Source: Blastococcus carthaginiensis (GTDB lineage Bacteria; Actinomycetota; Actinomycetes; Mycobacteriales; Geodermatophilaceae). From it: a stretch of 64,000 nt of DNA. Within the stretch, counting starts at the first letter, position 1, and each line of letters starts with the position of its first letter. Under the pieces are notes generated by a model. That model was not told where the DNA came from, ran no database searches, and saw only the letters and a program-made list of their open reading frames with translations. The position numbers and the translations under genes are program-made. The stretch lies in NCBI RefSeq assembly GCF_030731085.1, contig NZ_JASNFN010000002.1:62001-126000 (forward strand), read 5' to 3'. Positions 16,695 through 25,495 of this stretch are shown here, piece by piece.

Positions 16695-18088
16695 GCGCGC
16701 ACCTCTCTCGTCACCGGGGCGCTCCCGGTCTCCCCGGACACCCAGCCGCCCACGATCGCGCTGAACAGCCCGGCATCGCCGCCGGCGTGCGCCACCAGCA
16801 GGCCACCGGGCCGGAACTTCGGCAGCTCCGCCCCCGCCAGCCCGGCCGGCACCCCCTCGGCCATGCCGCCGGCCCCGCGCACCAGCTCCTCGCCGGGCAG
16901 CGTCAGCAGCTCCTCGAGCTCGACCAGCAGGCGGGCGCGGTCCCAGCCCGCCTCGCGGAACGACCGGCCGTGCTCGGGCGAGACGACCAGCATGGCGTCG
17001 AACGCCATCGGCAGCTTCGGGTGGGCGTTCACGCGCAGGCAGGCCGCGAAGGTGCGCGCCAGCGACGCCGGGTCGCGGCTGAGCTGGTCGACCACCGGCT
17101 GCACGCCCGACCCGGCGAACACCGTCACCGCGTCGCCGGTCACCCCGCGGTCGGCGGCCAGCGGCGCAAACGGGCTGTCGTGCTCGCGCTCGGCGAAGCA
17201 GAAGGTGAACTTGCCCGGGTTGCCCAGGGTCGCCCGGTCCACCTCGCCGGGGCGGCCGCCGCCGACGTTGCGCACCACCAGCTGCAGGGCCCGGCCGATC
17301 GTGGCGTTGGCGCGGTTGCCCTGGCCGAGGGCGTTGACCCCGCTGTTCATGCCGATCCGGCCGGCGACGGGCCCGTTGACCACCACCACCGGCCCGGCGA
17401 AGTACGTCGTCGCCAGCAGCCCGTGCAGCGCGAACTCCTCGGCGGCCGCCGCCTCGAGCGCGGCCAGCACCACCGGCAGGTGCTCGGGCAGGCACCCGGC
17501 CAGCACCGCGTTGACGGCCACCTTCTCGACGGTGCACTCGACGAGGTCGGGCGGGACGACGGCGACGACCTCGGCGGGGTCCCGGGTGGTGCCGCGCAGC
17601 ATCCGCAGCACCCGCTCCGGCGTCGGCGGGACGACGGGCAGCCCGTCGGTCCAGCCGCGGTCGAACAGGGCCTCGTGCTCGTCCTCGAGCTCGGCGAGCT
17701 CGATCCGCCGGCTGGCCAGCCCGCTGCCGCCGTAGCGCGCCTCCAGCGCATCGACCCGGAACGGGTCCACCGACAGCGAGCCGCAGCCCGGCCGGTGCTC
17801 GGGCAGCCCCTCCCCGAGGTCGGGGACGCCGGTCAGCTCCGCCCACTGCTCCCGGCTCCAGCCGACCACCCGGGCGGTCTCCGCGCCGTCGGCCACGCGC
17901 AGCAGCGTCGGCACGGTCTCGATGCCCAGCCGGTAGGAGAGCTCCAGCTCGGTGTCGTCGCCGTCGAACCACCCGGCGTCGTCCTGGCACCAGACGGCGG
18001 CGCCGAGCCGCCGCAGCACCGGCTCCACGAGGACGCAGGTGGGGCAGTCGCGCTTGACCACGGCCACGAGACCGTCCGGGAGCCGCAC
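16691..18088 (-). CDS. Thioredoxin-like domain fused to a large domain; selenoprotein partner
   Basis: A 465-residue protein. Residues about 1-90 are a thioredoxin-like fold with a CxxC site (KRDCPTCVLVEPVLRRLG, about residues 13-30) and the conserved cis-Pro region (ETVPTLLRV). Residues about 130-465 form a large domain I do not recognise, with conserved-looking blocks such as DGLPVVPPTPERV, NGPVAGRIGMNSG and GNPGKFTFC. The gene overlaps the selenoprotein start by four bases (ATGA), so the products are made together and probably act together, for example with the thioredoxin part reducing the Sec/Cys centre. The start is the GTG at 18088. Confidence 0.78.
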   Translation of the reverse strand: MRLPDGLVAVVKRDCPTCVLVEPVLRRLGAAVWCQDDAGWFDGDDTELELSYRLGIETVPTLLRVADGAETARVVGWSREQWAELTGVPDLGEGLPEHRPGCGSLSVDPFRVDALEARYGGSGLASRRIELAELEDEHEALFDRGWTDGLPVVPPTPERVLRMLRGTTRDPAEVVAVVPPDLVECTVEKVAVNAVLAGCLPEHLPVVLAALEAAAAEEFALHGLLATTYFAGPVVVVNGPVAGRIGMNSGVNALGQGNRANATIGRALQLVVRNVGGGRPGEVDRATLGNPGKFTFCFAEREHDSPFAPLAADRGVTGDAVTVFAGSGVQPVVDQLSRDPASLARTFAACLRVNAHPKLPMAFDAMLVVSPEHGRSFREAGWDRARLLVELEELLTLPGEELVRGAGGMAEGVPAGLAGAELPKFRPGGLLVAHAGGDAGLFSAIVGGWVSGETGSAPVTREVRA

Positions 18089-18137
18089 GACGCGACCGTA
18101 CCCAGGTGCCGCTCCCCTGGCGAGGGAGGCGCCGCGG

Positions 18138-19346
18138 TCAGCCGCCCCGGGGCCCGAAGCGCATCAGGCGCACGGCCTCCGGCAGCGTGGCGAGCCCCGC
18201 GAGCAGGTCCGCCGGCAGCGGCGCGCTGACGTCGGTGACCGCGTAGCCGTGCTCCCCGCGCGTGGCGAGCACCTGGGCGTCGACGTTGAGGCCGTGCTCG
18301 CCGACCAGCGCGTCGACCCGCGCGAGCACACCGGGCACGTTGCGGTGCAGCAGCGCGAAACGGTCGGCCGAGGAGCCGTGCAGGACCACCGTGGGCAGGT
18401 TGACGCTCAACGTCGTCGTCCCCGTGGCGGTGTAGTCGACGAGCTTGCCGGCCACGAACCGCCCGATGTCGTGCTGCGCCTCCTGGGTCGACCCGCCGAT
18501 GTGCGGGGTGAGGATCACGTTGGGCAGGCCGCGGAGGACGGAGGTGAACTCGTCCCCCTGCTCGCGCGGCTCGAGCGGGAAGACGTCGACCGCCGCCCCG
18601 GCGATGTGCCCGCTCAGGATGCTGTCTCGCAGCGCCTCGTGGTCGAGGACGAACCCGCGGGACAGGTTGAGGAACAGGCTGCGCGGGCGCATCCGGGCGA
18701 ACTGCTCGGCCCCGAACAGGCCGGCGTTGCCCGCCCGCCCGTCCACGTGCAGCGTGACGGTCTCCGCCCGCTCGAGGAGCTCGTCGAGGCTGTCGCAGCG
18801 CTCCGCGTTGCCGAGCGCGAGCTTGTCCTCGAGGTCGTAGAACAGGACCCGCATGCCGAGGGCCTCGGCCAGGACCGAGAGCTGGCTGCCGATGTTGCCG
18901 TAGCCGATGATGCCGAGGGTCCGCCCGCGGATCTCGTGGCTGCCGGCGGCCGACTTGTCCCAGGTGCCGGCGTGCAGCGACCGGTCGCGGTCGACCAGCC
19001 GCCGGGCCAGGATGATGATGTCGGCGATCGCCATCTCGACGACGCTGCGGGTGTTGGAGAACGGCGCGTTGAACACCGCCACGCCCGCGGCCGCGGCCGC
19101 CGTCAGGTCGATCTGGTTGGTGCCGATGCAGAAGGCCCCCACCGCCGCGAGGTCGGGGCGGTTGCGCAGCACCTCGGCGGTCACCTGCGTCTTCGACCGG
19201 ATGCCCAGCAGGTCGACGCCGTCGAGCGCGGCGATCAGGTCCGCCTCGTCCAGTGCCCCGCGCATGGACTCGACCTCGTAGCCGGCGGAACCGAGGATCT
19301 CGGTCGCGACCGGGTCGATGTTCTCCAGCAGCAGCGCTCTGGGCAC
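18138..19346 (-). CDS. serA: D-3-phosphoglycerate dehydrogenase
   Basis: A 402-residue NAD-dependent 2-hydroxyacid dehydrogenase of the short, ACT-domain SerA type. Features: IGTNQIDL and SNTRSVVEMAIADIII (substrate domain), GIIGYGNIG (Rossmann nucleotide loop, about residues 153-161), the catalytic Arg in LNLSRG, and the catalytic His in LTPHIGGST. A C-terminal ACT domain (about residues 330-402, DRFALLHRNVPGVLARVD) gives the site at which serine inhibits family members. It catalyses the first step of serine synthesis from 3-phosphoglycerate. The GTG at 19346 has AGGAGG eight bases upstream (rc of 19355-19360), which fixes the start; the longer frame upstream is non-coding. Confidence 0.93.
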   Translation of the reverse strand: MPRALLLENIDPVATEILGSAGYEVESMRGALDEADLIAALDGVDLLGIRSKTQVTAEVLRNRPDLAAVGAFCIGTNQIDLTAAAAAGVAVFNAPFSNTRSVVEMAIADIIILARRLVDRDRSLHAGTWDKSAAGSHEIRGRTLGIIGYGNIGSQLSVLAEALGMRVLFYDLEDKLALGNAERCDSLDELLERAETVTLHVDGRAGNAGLFGAEQFARMRPRSLFLNLSRGFVLDHEALRDSILSGHIAGAAVDVFPLEPREQGDEFTSVLRGLPNVILTPHIGGSTQEAQHDIGRFVAGKLVDYTATGTTTLSVNLPTVVLHGSSADRFALLHRNVPGVLARVDALVGEHGLNVDAQVLATRGEHGYAVTDVSAPLPADLLAGLATLPEAVRLMRFGPRGG

Positions 19347-19533
19347 GTCCAGGACCTCCTCGACCGTGGGACCGCCGGCCGGTGCGCCGGCGCGTCGCCG
19401 GGCGTGCGCGACGCCGACCAGTATCCCGGCGGCGCCGGGACGCCCTGCGACCGGTCCTGCTGCGCCCGGCACGCGGCGCTGGTCTACTTCCCGGGCGGCC
19501 GCACCCGGCGGCCGCGGGGGGAGGCGGTGCGAC

Positions 19534-20508
19534 GTGTGGGCTCAGCGGCTGAGCGGACCGTTCGCCTTCGAGCGGGTGGAGGTCGCCGCCCCGCGCGCGG
19601 AGGACCTGGCGGCCGGCCAGGTGCTGCTCGCGACGAGGGCCGGGGGGATCTGCGGCAGCGACCTGCCCTTCTTCAAGGGCGCGCCCTTCCTCCACGCCCC
19701 GAACCCGGCGGACCGGACGGTGACGCCGGTCCCCGGCTTCCCGCTGCACGAGGTGGTCGGCGAGGTGGTCGCCAGCCGGCACCCGGCCCACTTCCCCGGC
19801 GACCTGGTGGTCGGCTGGGCGGCCGCGTTCGACGGGATCGCCGAACTGCTGGTCACCGACGGCGACGGGCTGGCCGGCTACGACACCGCGCTGCCACCCA
19901 CCACCGCCGTCATGCTCCAGCCGCTGGCCTGCGTCCTCTACGCCGCGGAGCAGCTCGGCGACGTGCGCGGGAAGGCGGTCGCCGTCGTCGGGCAGGGCCC
20001 CATCGGGCTGCTGTTCAGCCACGTGCTCAAGCAGCGCGGCGCCCGCCACGTCGTCGGCATCGACCGGGTGGACCGCAGCGCCGCGGCCGGCGCCTTCGGG
20101 GTGGACGAGACCGTCACCGCGAGCGCGAGCCGCTGGGCCGCGACCCTCCCGGACGCCGACCGCCCGTCCGTCGTCGTCGAGGCGGTGGGGCACCAGGTGA
20201 CCACGCTGCAGGACTGCCTGGCCGCCGCTGCCCCCGGGGGCGAGATCCTCTACTTCGGCATCCCCGACGACCCGGTCTACCCGCTGGACATGATCACGTT
20301 CCTGCGGAAGAACCTGACGTTGCGCGCCGGGGTCACGCTCGAGCGCGCCCGGGTGCTGCGGGACGCGGGCGCTTACCTCGCGGCCCACCCCGGGTTGCCC
20401 GACGTCTACGTCAGCGACGTCCACCCCGTCGACGACGTCCAGACCGCCTTCGCCGCCGCGATCCAGCCGCGGGCCGGCCAGTACAAGATCGTGCTCGACA
20501 CGGCCTGA
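19534..20508 (+). CDS. Zinc-containing medium-chain alcohol/sugar-alcohol dehydrogenase
   Basis: A 324-residue MDR-family dehydrogenase. The catalytic zinc Cys is in GGICGSDLPFF (about residue 35), the second ligand His in GFPLHEVVGEV (about residue 68), and the nucleotide loop is VVGQGPIGLLFSH (about residues 149-161). It most resembles sorbitol/threonine-type dehydrogenases, with the structural-zinc lobe missing or reduced. The GTG at 19534 follows GGGGGAGG at a 9-nt spacing. A 13-bp hairpin terminator overlaps its stop. It is divergent from serA; the substrate is unknown. Confidence 0.88.
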   Translation: MWAQRLSGPFAFERVEVAAPRAEDLAAGQVLLATRAGGICGSDLPFFKGAPFLHAPNPADRTVTPVPGFPLHEVVGEVVASRHPAHFPGDLVVGWAAAFDGIAELLVTDGDGLAGYDTALPPTTAVMLQPLACVLYAAEQLGDVRGKAVAVVGQGPIGLLFSHVLKQRGARHVVGIDRVDRSAAAGAFGVDETVTASASRWAATLPDADRPSVVVEAVGHQVTTLQDCLAAAAPGGEILYFGIPDDPVYPLDMITFLRKNLTLRAGVTLERARVLRDAGAYLAAHPGLPDVYVSDVHPVDDVQTAFAAAIQPRAGQYKIVLDTA

Positions 20509-20532
20509 CCGGAGGGCGGCCGGTCAGGCCGT
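20500..20532. terminator. Hairpin terminator over the dehydrogenase stop codon
   Basis: ACGGCCTGACCGG (20500-20512) and CCGGTCAGGCCGT (20520-20532) form a perfect 13-bp stem with a 7-nt loop. The TGA stop of the dehydrogenase gene sits in the left arm. No U-tract follows. Confidence 0.7.
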
Positions 20533-20697
20533 CGGCGGCACCCGGGACCCGGGAGAACTTCCCGGCCGGCGGGGAAGGTGCCCGACGACGGCGGGAACCG
20601 CCGGGCGCGACCGTTGCCACGTCCACGCACCGCCGGGGCCCAGGTCGCGCCGACCGGCCCGCGGGCGGGCGCTCTCCCGTAGCCGACGAGGTCGACC

Positions 20698-21348
20698 ATG
20701 CCCCTCTCCACGTCCCGACACGCTCTCCTCGCCGCCGCCGGCGGCTTCGCCGCGCTCGCCGTCGCAGGTAACGCCCTGCAGGGCACCACCCCCGCGCCGC
20801 ACGCGGAGCCCGGGGAGGTCCTGCGTTTCTACGCCGCGGCACCGGACCGCATCGCCGTCGCGATGATGCTGTCGCTGCTGGCGCTGGTCCCGCTCGCCGT
20901 CTTCCTGGCGGCGCTCGTCCGCGCGCTGGAGGACGCGCGGACCGCTGACCCGTGGCCCGCCCGGATGGCGGGCCTCGGCGGTGCCGTGGCCACCGGCCTG
21001 CTCGCCGGCGGGTTCGCGCTCGTCTCGGCCGGCGCCCTGCGGGCGGGCAGCCCCGCCGGCCTGGCACCGGAGTCCGCCGTCGTCTTCTACGACGGCGGGC
21101 TGGCGCTCTCCGGCCTGGCCGCGCCGGTGGGGATGACCGTGCTGCTGGCCGGCACGGCGGCGTGCGTCCTCCGCACCACGGCGTTCCCCCGGTGGTTCGG
21201 CTGGGCGAGCGCGGGTCTGGCCGCGGTCGGCCTCGTGACGCCGCTGTCCTTCCTGCTCGCGCTCGTCCTCCCCCTCTGGGTCCTGGTGGCGGCCGTCGTC
21301 CTCTCCCGGCGGTCCGTCCCCGAGGAGGCGACCCGGTTCGTCCGGTAG
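20698..21348 (+). CDS. Six-helix integral membrane protein of unknown function
   Basis: A 216-residue hydrophobic protein with about six transmembrane segments (residues about 8-25, 55-75, 92-115, 128-155, 162-182, 185-203) and almost no soluble loops. The layout resembles DUF4386-type membrane proteins, but I cannot name a function. The N-terminal segment could be a signal anchor. It ends with TAG and lies 55 bp upstream of the sensor kinase on the same strand, so it may be co-transcribed with the two-component system. Confidence 0.75.
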   Translation: MPLSTSRHALLAAAGGFAALAVAGNALQGTTPAPHAEPGEVLRFYAAAPDRIAVAMMLSLLALVPLAVFLAALVRALEDARTADPWPARMAGLGGAVATGLLAGGFALVSAGALRAGSPAGLAPESAVVFYDGGLALSGLAAPVGMTVLLAGTAACVLRTTAFPRWFGWASAGLAAVGLVTPLSFLLALVLPLWVLVAAVVLSRRSVPEEATRFVR

Positions 21349-21403
21349 CGGCGCCGACCCGCCGCGACCGGGAACCCCCCGCACGGAGCACGGGAGCCGC
21401 ACC

Positions 21404-23422
21404 ATGACCGCCATGGGACGGGCGGGCGCCGCCGGGCTGTGGCTCGCGACGTCCGCGGCCGTGGCATCGGCGGCCGGCGCGGCTGCGGTCGCGCACGGCA
21501 GCGGCCTGCCCCAGGCCGGCGCCCGGGTGGCGGACGCCGTCGTCGTCACGCTGTTCGTCGTCTCCGGGGCGGTGGTGCTGGTCCACCGCCCCGGCCACCC
21601 GATCGGCCTCCTCCTGTGGGCCGGAGGCGCCCTCTGGGGTCTGTCCTCCCTGCCCCTGGAGGTGGCCGCCGCCCGGCTGGTCGCGGGCGCCGACCAGCCT
21701 GGGTGGACGGTGGTCGCGGTGGTGGCGCTGGCCGTGCGGGGCGCCGGGTGGATCCTCGTCGTCGTCCTGCTCCCGCTGCTCTTCCCCGACGGGCGGCTGC
21801 CGTCGGCACGCTGGCGCCCCGCGGTCGCCCTGGCCCTGGGCTCGCTGGTGCTCTTCACCGGCGCGGTGCTCACCGCCCCCGAACCGCTCGACTACCGCCT
21901 GGCCGGGATCCGCAACCCGCTCGGGCTCCCCCTCGACTGGCGACCGGCCGTGGACCTCCTGCCGCTCACCGGCCTCGCGCTGGTGGTGGTCAGCGCGCTG
22001 GTCGGGCTGTGCGCGGTCGCCGTGCGCCGGCGCAGGGGGGACCCGCTCGTGCGGCAGCAGGTCGGCGCTCTGCTGGTGGCCGCCGCGGTGTCCCTGGTGG
22101 TCGGCCTCTGGATCGTGGTGGACCTCAGCCGGGGCGCGATCGCCTTCCCCCTCGCGGTCGCGGCCATCCCTGTCGCCGTCGGCGTGGCGGTCCTGCAGCA
22201 CGGCCTCTACGACCTGCGCCTCGCGGTCAACCGCACGCTCGTCTACGGCGTGCTCACCGCTGGGGTCGTCGCCGTGTACGTCGTGGTGGTCGGCGGCGTG
22301 GGCGCGGTGCTCCGCTCCGGTGATCCCGGATGGGCGCCGGTCGTCGCCGCAGCCGTCGTCGCGGTGGCCTTCCAGCCGGTCCGGGAGCGCGTGCAGCGGG
22401 CGGTGAACCGGCTGACCCTCGGCGTGTGGGACGAGCCGGTGGAGGTCGTCCGGCGCCTCGGTGACCGGCTCGCCGATGCCGCGGCACCGGAGCACACGCT
22501 CCCGGCCGTGGTCGACGCGCTCGCCGAGTCGCTGCGGCTGCCGTACGTGGCCGTCCTGGGGGCAGACGGTGCCGTCCTGGCGTCCCGTGGCCGCCCCGGG
22601 CCGCCCGAGCAGCAGGTCCCGCTGGTGCACGAGCGGGTCGAGGTCGGCGCCCTGCGCCTCGCCGGCGTCCGGAGGGGCACCTCCACGGTCCCGGTGCTGA
22701 CGGCGCTGGCGCACCAGCTGGCTCCGGTCGTGCGGGCGCTGGAGCTGTCCCGCCAGCTCCAGGCGTCCCGCGAGCGGCTCGTCCTCTCCCGCGAGGAGGA
22801 GCGGCGCCGCCTGCGCCGGGACCTCCACGACGGGCTCGGTCCGGCGCTCGCCGGGCTGACGCTGCGGGTGGACACCGCGCGGAACACCGTGGGCGGCGAC
22901 CCGGCCGTCGACCGGGTGCTGCTCGAGCTGCGCGACGACGTCCAGGAGGCGGTCGCCGACGTGCGCCGGGTGGTGGAGGACCTGCGTCCGGCCGCGCTCG
23001 ACGACCTCGGGTTGCCCGGCGCACTGCACGCGCTCGCCCGGCGGATGAGCACCGGCCGACTCCCGGTGGTCGTCGAGGGCTGCCCCACCGTTCCGCCGCT
23101 GCCCGCCGCCACCGAGGTGGCCGCCTACCGGATCGCCCAGGAGGCGGTGACCAACGCCGTCCGGCACGCGGGGCCGTGCGCAACGTGCGTGCGCGTGGTG
23201 CTCCGCGCGGAGGCCGGGCGGAGCCTGACGGTCTCGGTCGAGGACGACGGGCACGGCCGGGACGCGGCGCTCGCCTCACCCCGCCCCGGCAACGGTCTCC
23301 TGACCATGCGCGAGTGGGCGGAGGAACTGGGCGGCGAGCTCGTCGTCACGGACCGCGCCGGTGGCGGCACGGTGGTCAGAGCCGCGCTGCCGACGGGAGC
23401 CTCGGCCGGAGGACCCCGGTGA
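21404..23422 (+). CDS. Membrane sensor histidine kinase (NarL/LiaS type)
   Basis: A 672-residue kinase. About eight to ten hydrophobic helices fill residues 1-320. A GAF-like region follows (about residues 340-440) and then the HisKA_3 dimerisation box EERRRLRRDLHDGLGPALAG, phospho-acceptor His about residue 475. The HATPase_c domain follows with AQEAVTNAVRHAG (N box), VSVEDDGHG (G1) and NGLLTMREWAEELGG. It autophosphorylates and passes the phosphate to the response regulator encoded next, whose GTG start overlaps this stop (GTGA). The many N-terminal helices suggest sensing inside or at the membrane. The stimulus is unknown. Confidence 0.9.
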   Translation: MTAMGRAGAAGLWLATSAAVASAAGAAAVAHGSGLPQAGARVADAVVVTLFVVSGAVVLVHRPGHPIGLLLWAGGALWGLSSLPLEVAAARLVAGADQPGWTVVAVVALAVRGAGWILVVVLLPLLFPDGRLPSARWRPAVALALGSLVLFTGAVLTAPEPLDYRLAGIRNPLGLPLDWRPAVDLLPLTGLALVVVSALVGLCAVAVRRRRGDPLVRQQVGALLVAAAVSLVVGLWIVVDLSRGAIAFPLAVAAIPVAVGVAVLQHGLYDLRLAVNRTLVYGVLTAGVVAVYVVVVGGVGAVLRSGDPGWAPVVAAAVVAVAFQPVRERVQRAVNRLTLGVWDEPVEVVRRLGDRLADAAAPEHTLPAVVDALAESLRLPYVAVLGADGAVLASRGRPGPPEQQVPLVHERVEVGALRLAGVRRGTSTVPVLTALAHQLAPVVRALELSRQLQASRERLVLSREEERRRLRRDLHDGLGPALAGLTLRVDTARNTVGGDPAVDRVLLELRDDVQEAVADVRRVVEDLRPAALDDLGLPGALHALARRMSTGRLPVVVEGCPTVPPLPAATEVAAYRIAQEAVTNAVRHAGPCATCVRVVLRAEAGRSLTVSVEDDGHGRDAALASPRPGNGLLTMREWAEELGGELVVTDRAGGGTVVRAALPTGASAGGPR

Positions 23423-24057
23423 GCGGCCGGATCGGGATCGTCCTGGTCGACGACCACCCGATGTTCCGCCGGGGGCTGCGCGGACTGCTCGAGTCGGTCG
23501 CGGACACCGAGGTCCTCGGCGAGGCGGGCACCGGTGAGGACGCCGTCCGGCTGGCGACCGTCCACCGGCCGGACGTCGTCCTCATGGACCTGAACCTGCC
23601 GGGGATGTCCGGTGCCGAGGCGACCCAGCGGGTGCTGCGCGCCAGCCCGGCGACCGCCGTGCTGGTGATCACGATGGTCGAGGACGACGACGCGATCATC
23701 ACCGCCCTCGACGCGGGAGCACGCGGCTACGTGCTCAAGGGTGCCGGCCAGGAGGAGCTCCTGGCGGCGGTGCGGGCGGTGCACCACGGCTCCGCCGTCT
23801 TCGGACGCTCCCTGGCCCCGAGGCTGCTCGCCCGGCTCAGCCAGGTGCGCGAGGCCGCGCCGACCTCGGCACCCGGACTGAGCGACCGCGAGAACGAGGT
23901 CCTCCGGTTGATGGCCGAGGGCCTCGACAACGCCGGCATCGCCCGCCGGCTCGGGGTGTCGGTCAAGACGGTGCAGAACCACGTGTCCCGCCTGCTCACC
24001 AAGCTCGACGCCCGCAACCGGGTCGATGCGGTCCTCCGGTTCCGGGGCGGCGCCTGA
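23419..24057 (+). CDS. NarL/FixJ-family response regulator
   Basis: A 212-residue two-domain regulator. The receiver (residues 1-125) shows the acidic pocket DDH (about residues 9-11), the phospho-acceptor Asp in VVLMDLNLPGMSG (about residue 57) and the Lys in GYVLKGAG (about residue 107). The C-terminal LuxR-type helix-turn-helix (about residues 150-208: LSDRENEVLRLMAEGLDNAGIA, then VSVKTVQNHVSRLLTKL) binds DNA. The start is the GTG at 23419, overlapping the kinase stop. With the kinase it makes a complete two-component system; likely targets include its own operon. Confidence 0.92.
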   Translation: MSGRIGIVLVDDHPMFRRGLRGLLESVADTEVLGEAGTGEDAVRLATVHRPDVVLMDLNLPGMSGAEATQRVLRASPATAVLVITMVEDDDAIITALDAGARGYVLKGAGQEELLAAVRAVHHGSAVFGRSLAPRLLARLSQVREAAPTSAPGLSDRENEVLRLMAEGLDNAGIARRLGVSVKTVQNHVSRLLTKLDARNRVDAVLRFRGGA

Positions 24058-24084
24058 GCGCGCGGCCGTCAGCCGTCCGCGCGC
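24058..24084. terminator. Bidirectional hairpin between convergent genes
   Basis: GCGCGCGG (24058-24065) and CCGCGCGC (24077-24084) form an 8-bp stem with an 11-nt loop. It begins directly after the response-regulator stop and includes the stop of the small minus-strand gene, so it can end transcripts from both sides. Confidence 0.6.
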
Positions 24085-24254
24085 GGCTCGTCCGGCTCCC
24101 GGTGCGACCGGCCGGCCAGCCACCGCTGCCACTCCGCGCGGTCACCCGCCCCCGGCGCGGCCGAGAGCGCGATCACCGCGACGACCGCGAGGACGGCCGC
24201 GAGCAGGACGACGGTCGCCACGACCTCCCACTCGAACAGCGGGGGGACGGTCAT
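24069..24254 (-). CDS. Small single-pass membrane protein
   Basis: A 61-residue protein: a short N-terminus, one strong transmembrane helix (about residues 10-32, VVATVVLLAAVLAVVAVIAL) and a charged C-terminal tail with WQRWLAGRSHREPDE. I do not recognise a family. An in-frame ATG at 24290 would add 12 residues; neither start has a clear Shine-Dalgarno. It is convergent with the response regulator. Confidence 0.55.
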   Translation of the reverse strand: MTVPPLFEWEVVATVVLLAAVLAVVAVIALSAAPGAGDRAEWQRWLAGRSHREPDEPRADG

Positions 24255-24397
24255 GTTGCCGGGAACCGGCGCGGGGCTGGGCGCTGCCATGGGCCACGGT
24301 GTGCCCCGCCCCGGGAGACGGGGAACTCCTGCCGCGGGAGCCTCACCCGTGCGGGCGACGTGACGCAGCGCGACGGCGTCCGGGGCGCCCGACCGCA

Positions 24398-24418
24398 CCG
24401 GGTGGGCACCCCACCCGG
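24398..24418. terminator. Tight 9-bp hairpin in the intergenic region
   Basis: CCGGGTGGG and CCCACCCGG with a CAC loop, in the 260-bp gap between the small membrane protein (minus) and the coiled-coil gene at 24515 (plus). It lies about 50 bp before a TAACGT -10-like element (24467-24472), so it insulates or regulates the start of the downstream gene. Confidence 0.4.
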
Positions 24419-24514
24419 CCGGGTGACCGGGCCCGTCTCGGCGCGCGGACCCTCGGTCCGCCGCCCTAACGTCGGCGCGATGGGAGCCGGACACGCACGG
24501 GAGGAGGTAGCCGG

Positions 24515-25486
24515 ATGAGCACCGCGACGCAGCTCGAGGGCGCTGCCGAGGTCACCGACGGCGCCCCGCGCCCGCACCCGCACCCGCACCCGAACGTCTC
24601 CGGCGACCTGCCCACGCTGTTCCGGGCCGCGCCGATGTTCCGCCGGGTGCTGGCCGGCTACGACCGTTTCCAGGTCGACACCTACGTCCAGTGGGCGGAG
24701 GACGAGCTGGCGACGGCGGAGCGCGAGCGGGAGCACCTGCTGGACCGCTGCCTGCAGACGCGGACCGCCCTGGACGAGGCCCGGCAGCTGCTCGACCACT
24801 CCGCCGGCGGCGGTGAGCTGCTGCGGCTGTCGGAGCGCATCGGCTCGATGCTCTCCGCCGCGGCCGACCAGGCCCAGGGCATGACGGCCGAGGCCGAGGA
24901 GCTGCGCGCCGCCGCACGGGCGGAGGCCGAGGAGCTACGGGCCCGCGCCGCCGACGAACTGGCCCGTGCCCGGGCCGGCGCCCGCGAGACCGCCGCAGCC
25001 GCCACGGCGCGGGCCGAGACGTTGCTCGTCGTGGTCGGGCGCACCCTCGACGCCGCCGAGCAGATCCGCACCGACGCCGTCGCCGAGGCGGAACGCCGCG
25101 CGGCCGGAGCGCGGGCGGTGGAGCGGCGTGCGGCGGAGCGGGCCGCCGAGCTCGTGGAGCAGGCCGCGGCCGAGGTGGCCCGGGGCCGGCTGCAGGGACG
25201 CGCGGAGATCCTCGGCATGCTCGCGACCGGCCGGGAGGAGCGGCGCCGGGCGGACGCCGAGGCGGCGGCGCACCGCGACCGGCTGGACCGGCAGGCCACC
25301 GAGCGCCGGGCGGCGCTGCTCGCGGACGTGGCTGCCCTGGAGCGCCGCCGGGAGGAGCTCGCGGCGGAGGTCGAGCGCGTGGCCCACACGGTCCCGGCCG
25401 GGCCCGCCGACCCGCCGGCCGCGACCACCGGCCGGCTCCTCGACCGCCTCCGCCGCCCCCGCCCCCCGCGCGCCGGCACCGCCTAG
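24515..25486 (+). CDS. DivIVA-like coiled-coil protein
   Basis: A 323-residue protein that is mostly coiled coil. After a His/Pro-rich N-terminus, RRVLAGYDRFQVDTYVQWAEDEL (about residues 45-67) resembles the DivIVA membrane-binding/coil start (GYDRxQVDxF). Residues about 70-300 are almost continuous Ala/Glu/Arg heptads. In Actinobacteria such proteins scaffold polar growth, septum or chromosome positioning; the local role here is inferred. The ATG at 24515 has a strong GGGAGGAGG Shine-Dalgarno, indicating efficient translation. It ends with TAG. Confidence 0.75.
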   Translation: MSTATQLEGAAEVTDGAPRPHPHPHPNVSGDLPTLFRAAPMFRRVLAGYDRFQVDTYVQWAEDELATAEREREHLLDRCLQTRTALDEARQLLDHSAGGGELLRLSERIGSMLSAAADQAQGMTAEAEELRAAARAEAEELRARAADELARARAGARETAAAATARAETLLVVVGRTLDAAEQIRTDAVAEAERRAAGARAVERRAAERAAELVEQAAAEVARGRLQGRAEILGMLATGREERRRADAEAAAHRDRLDRQATERRAALLADVAALERRREELAAEVERVAHTVPAGPADPPAATTGRLLDRLRRPRPPRAGTA

Positions 25487-25495
25487 CCTCGGGAC

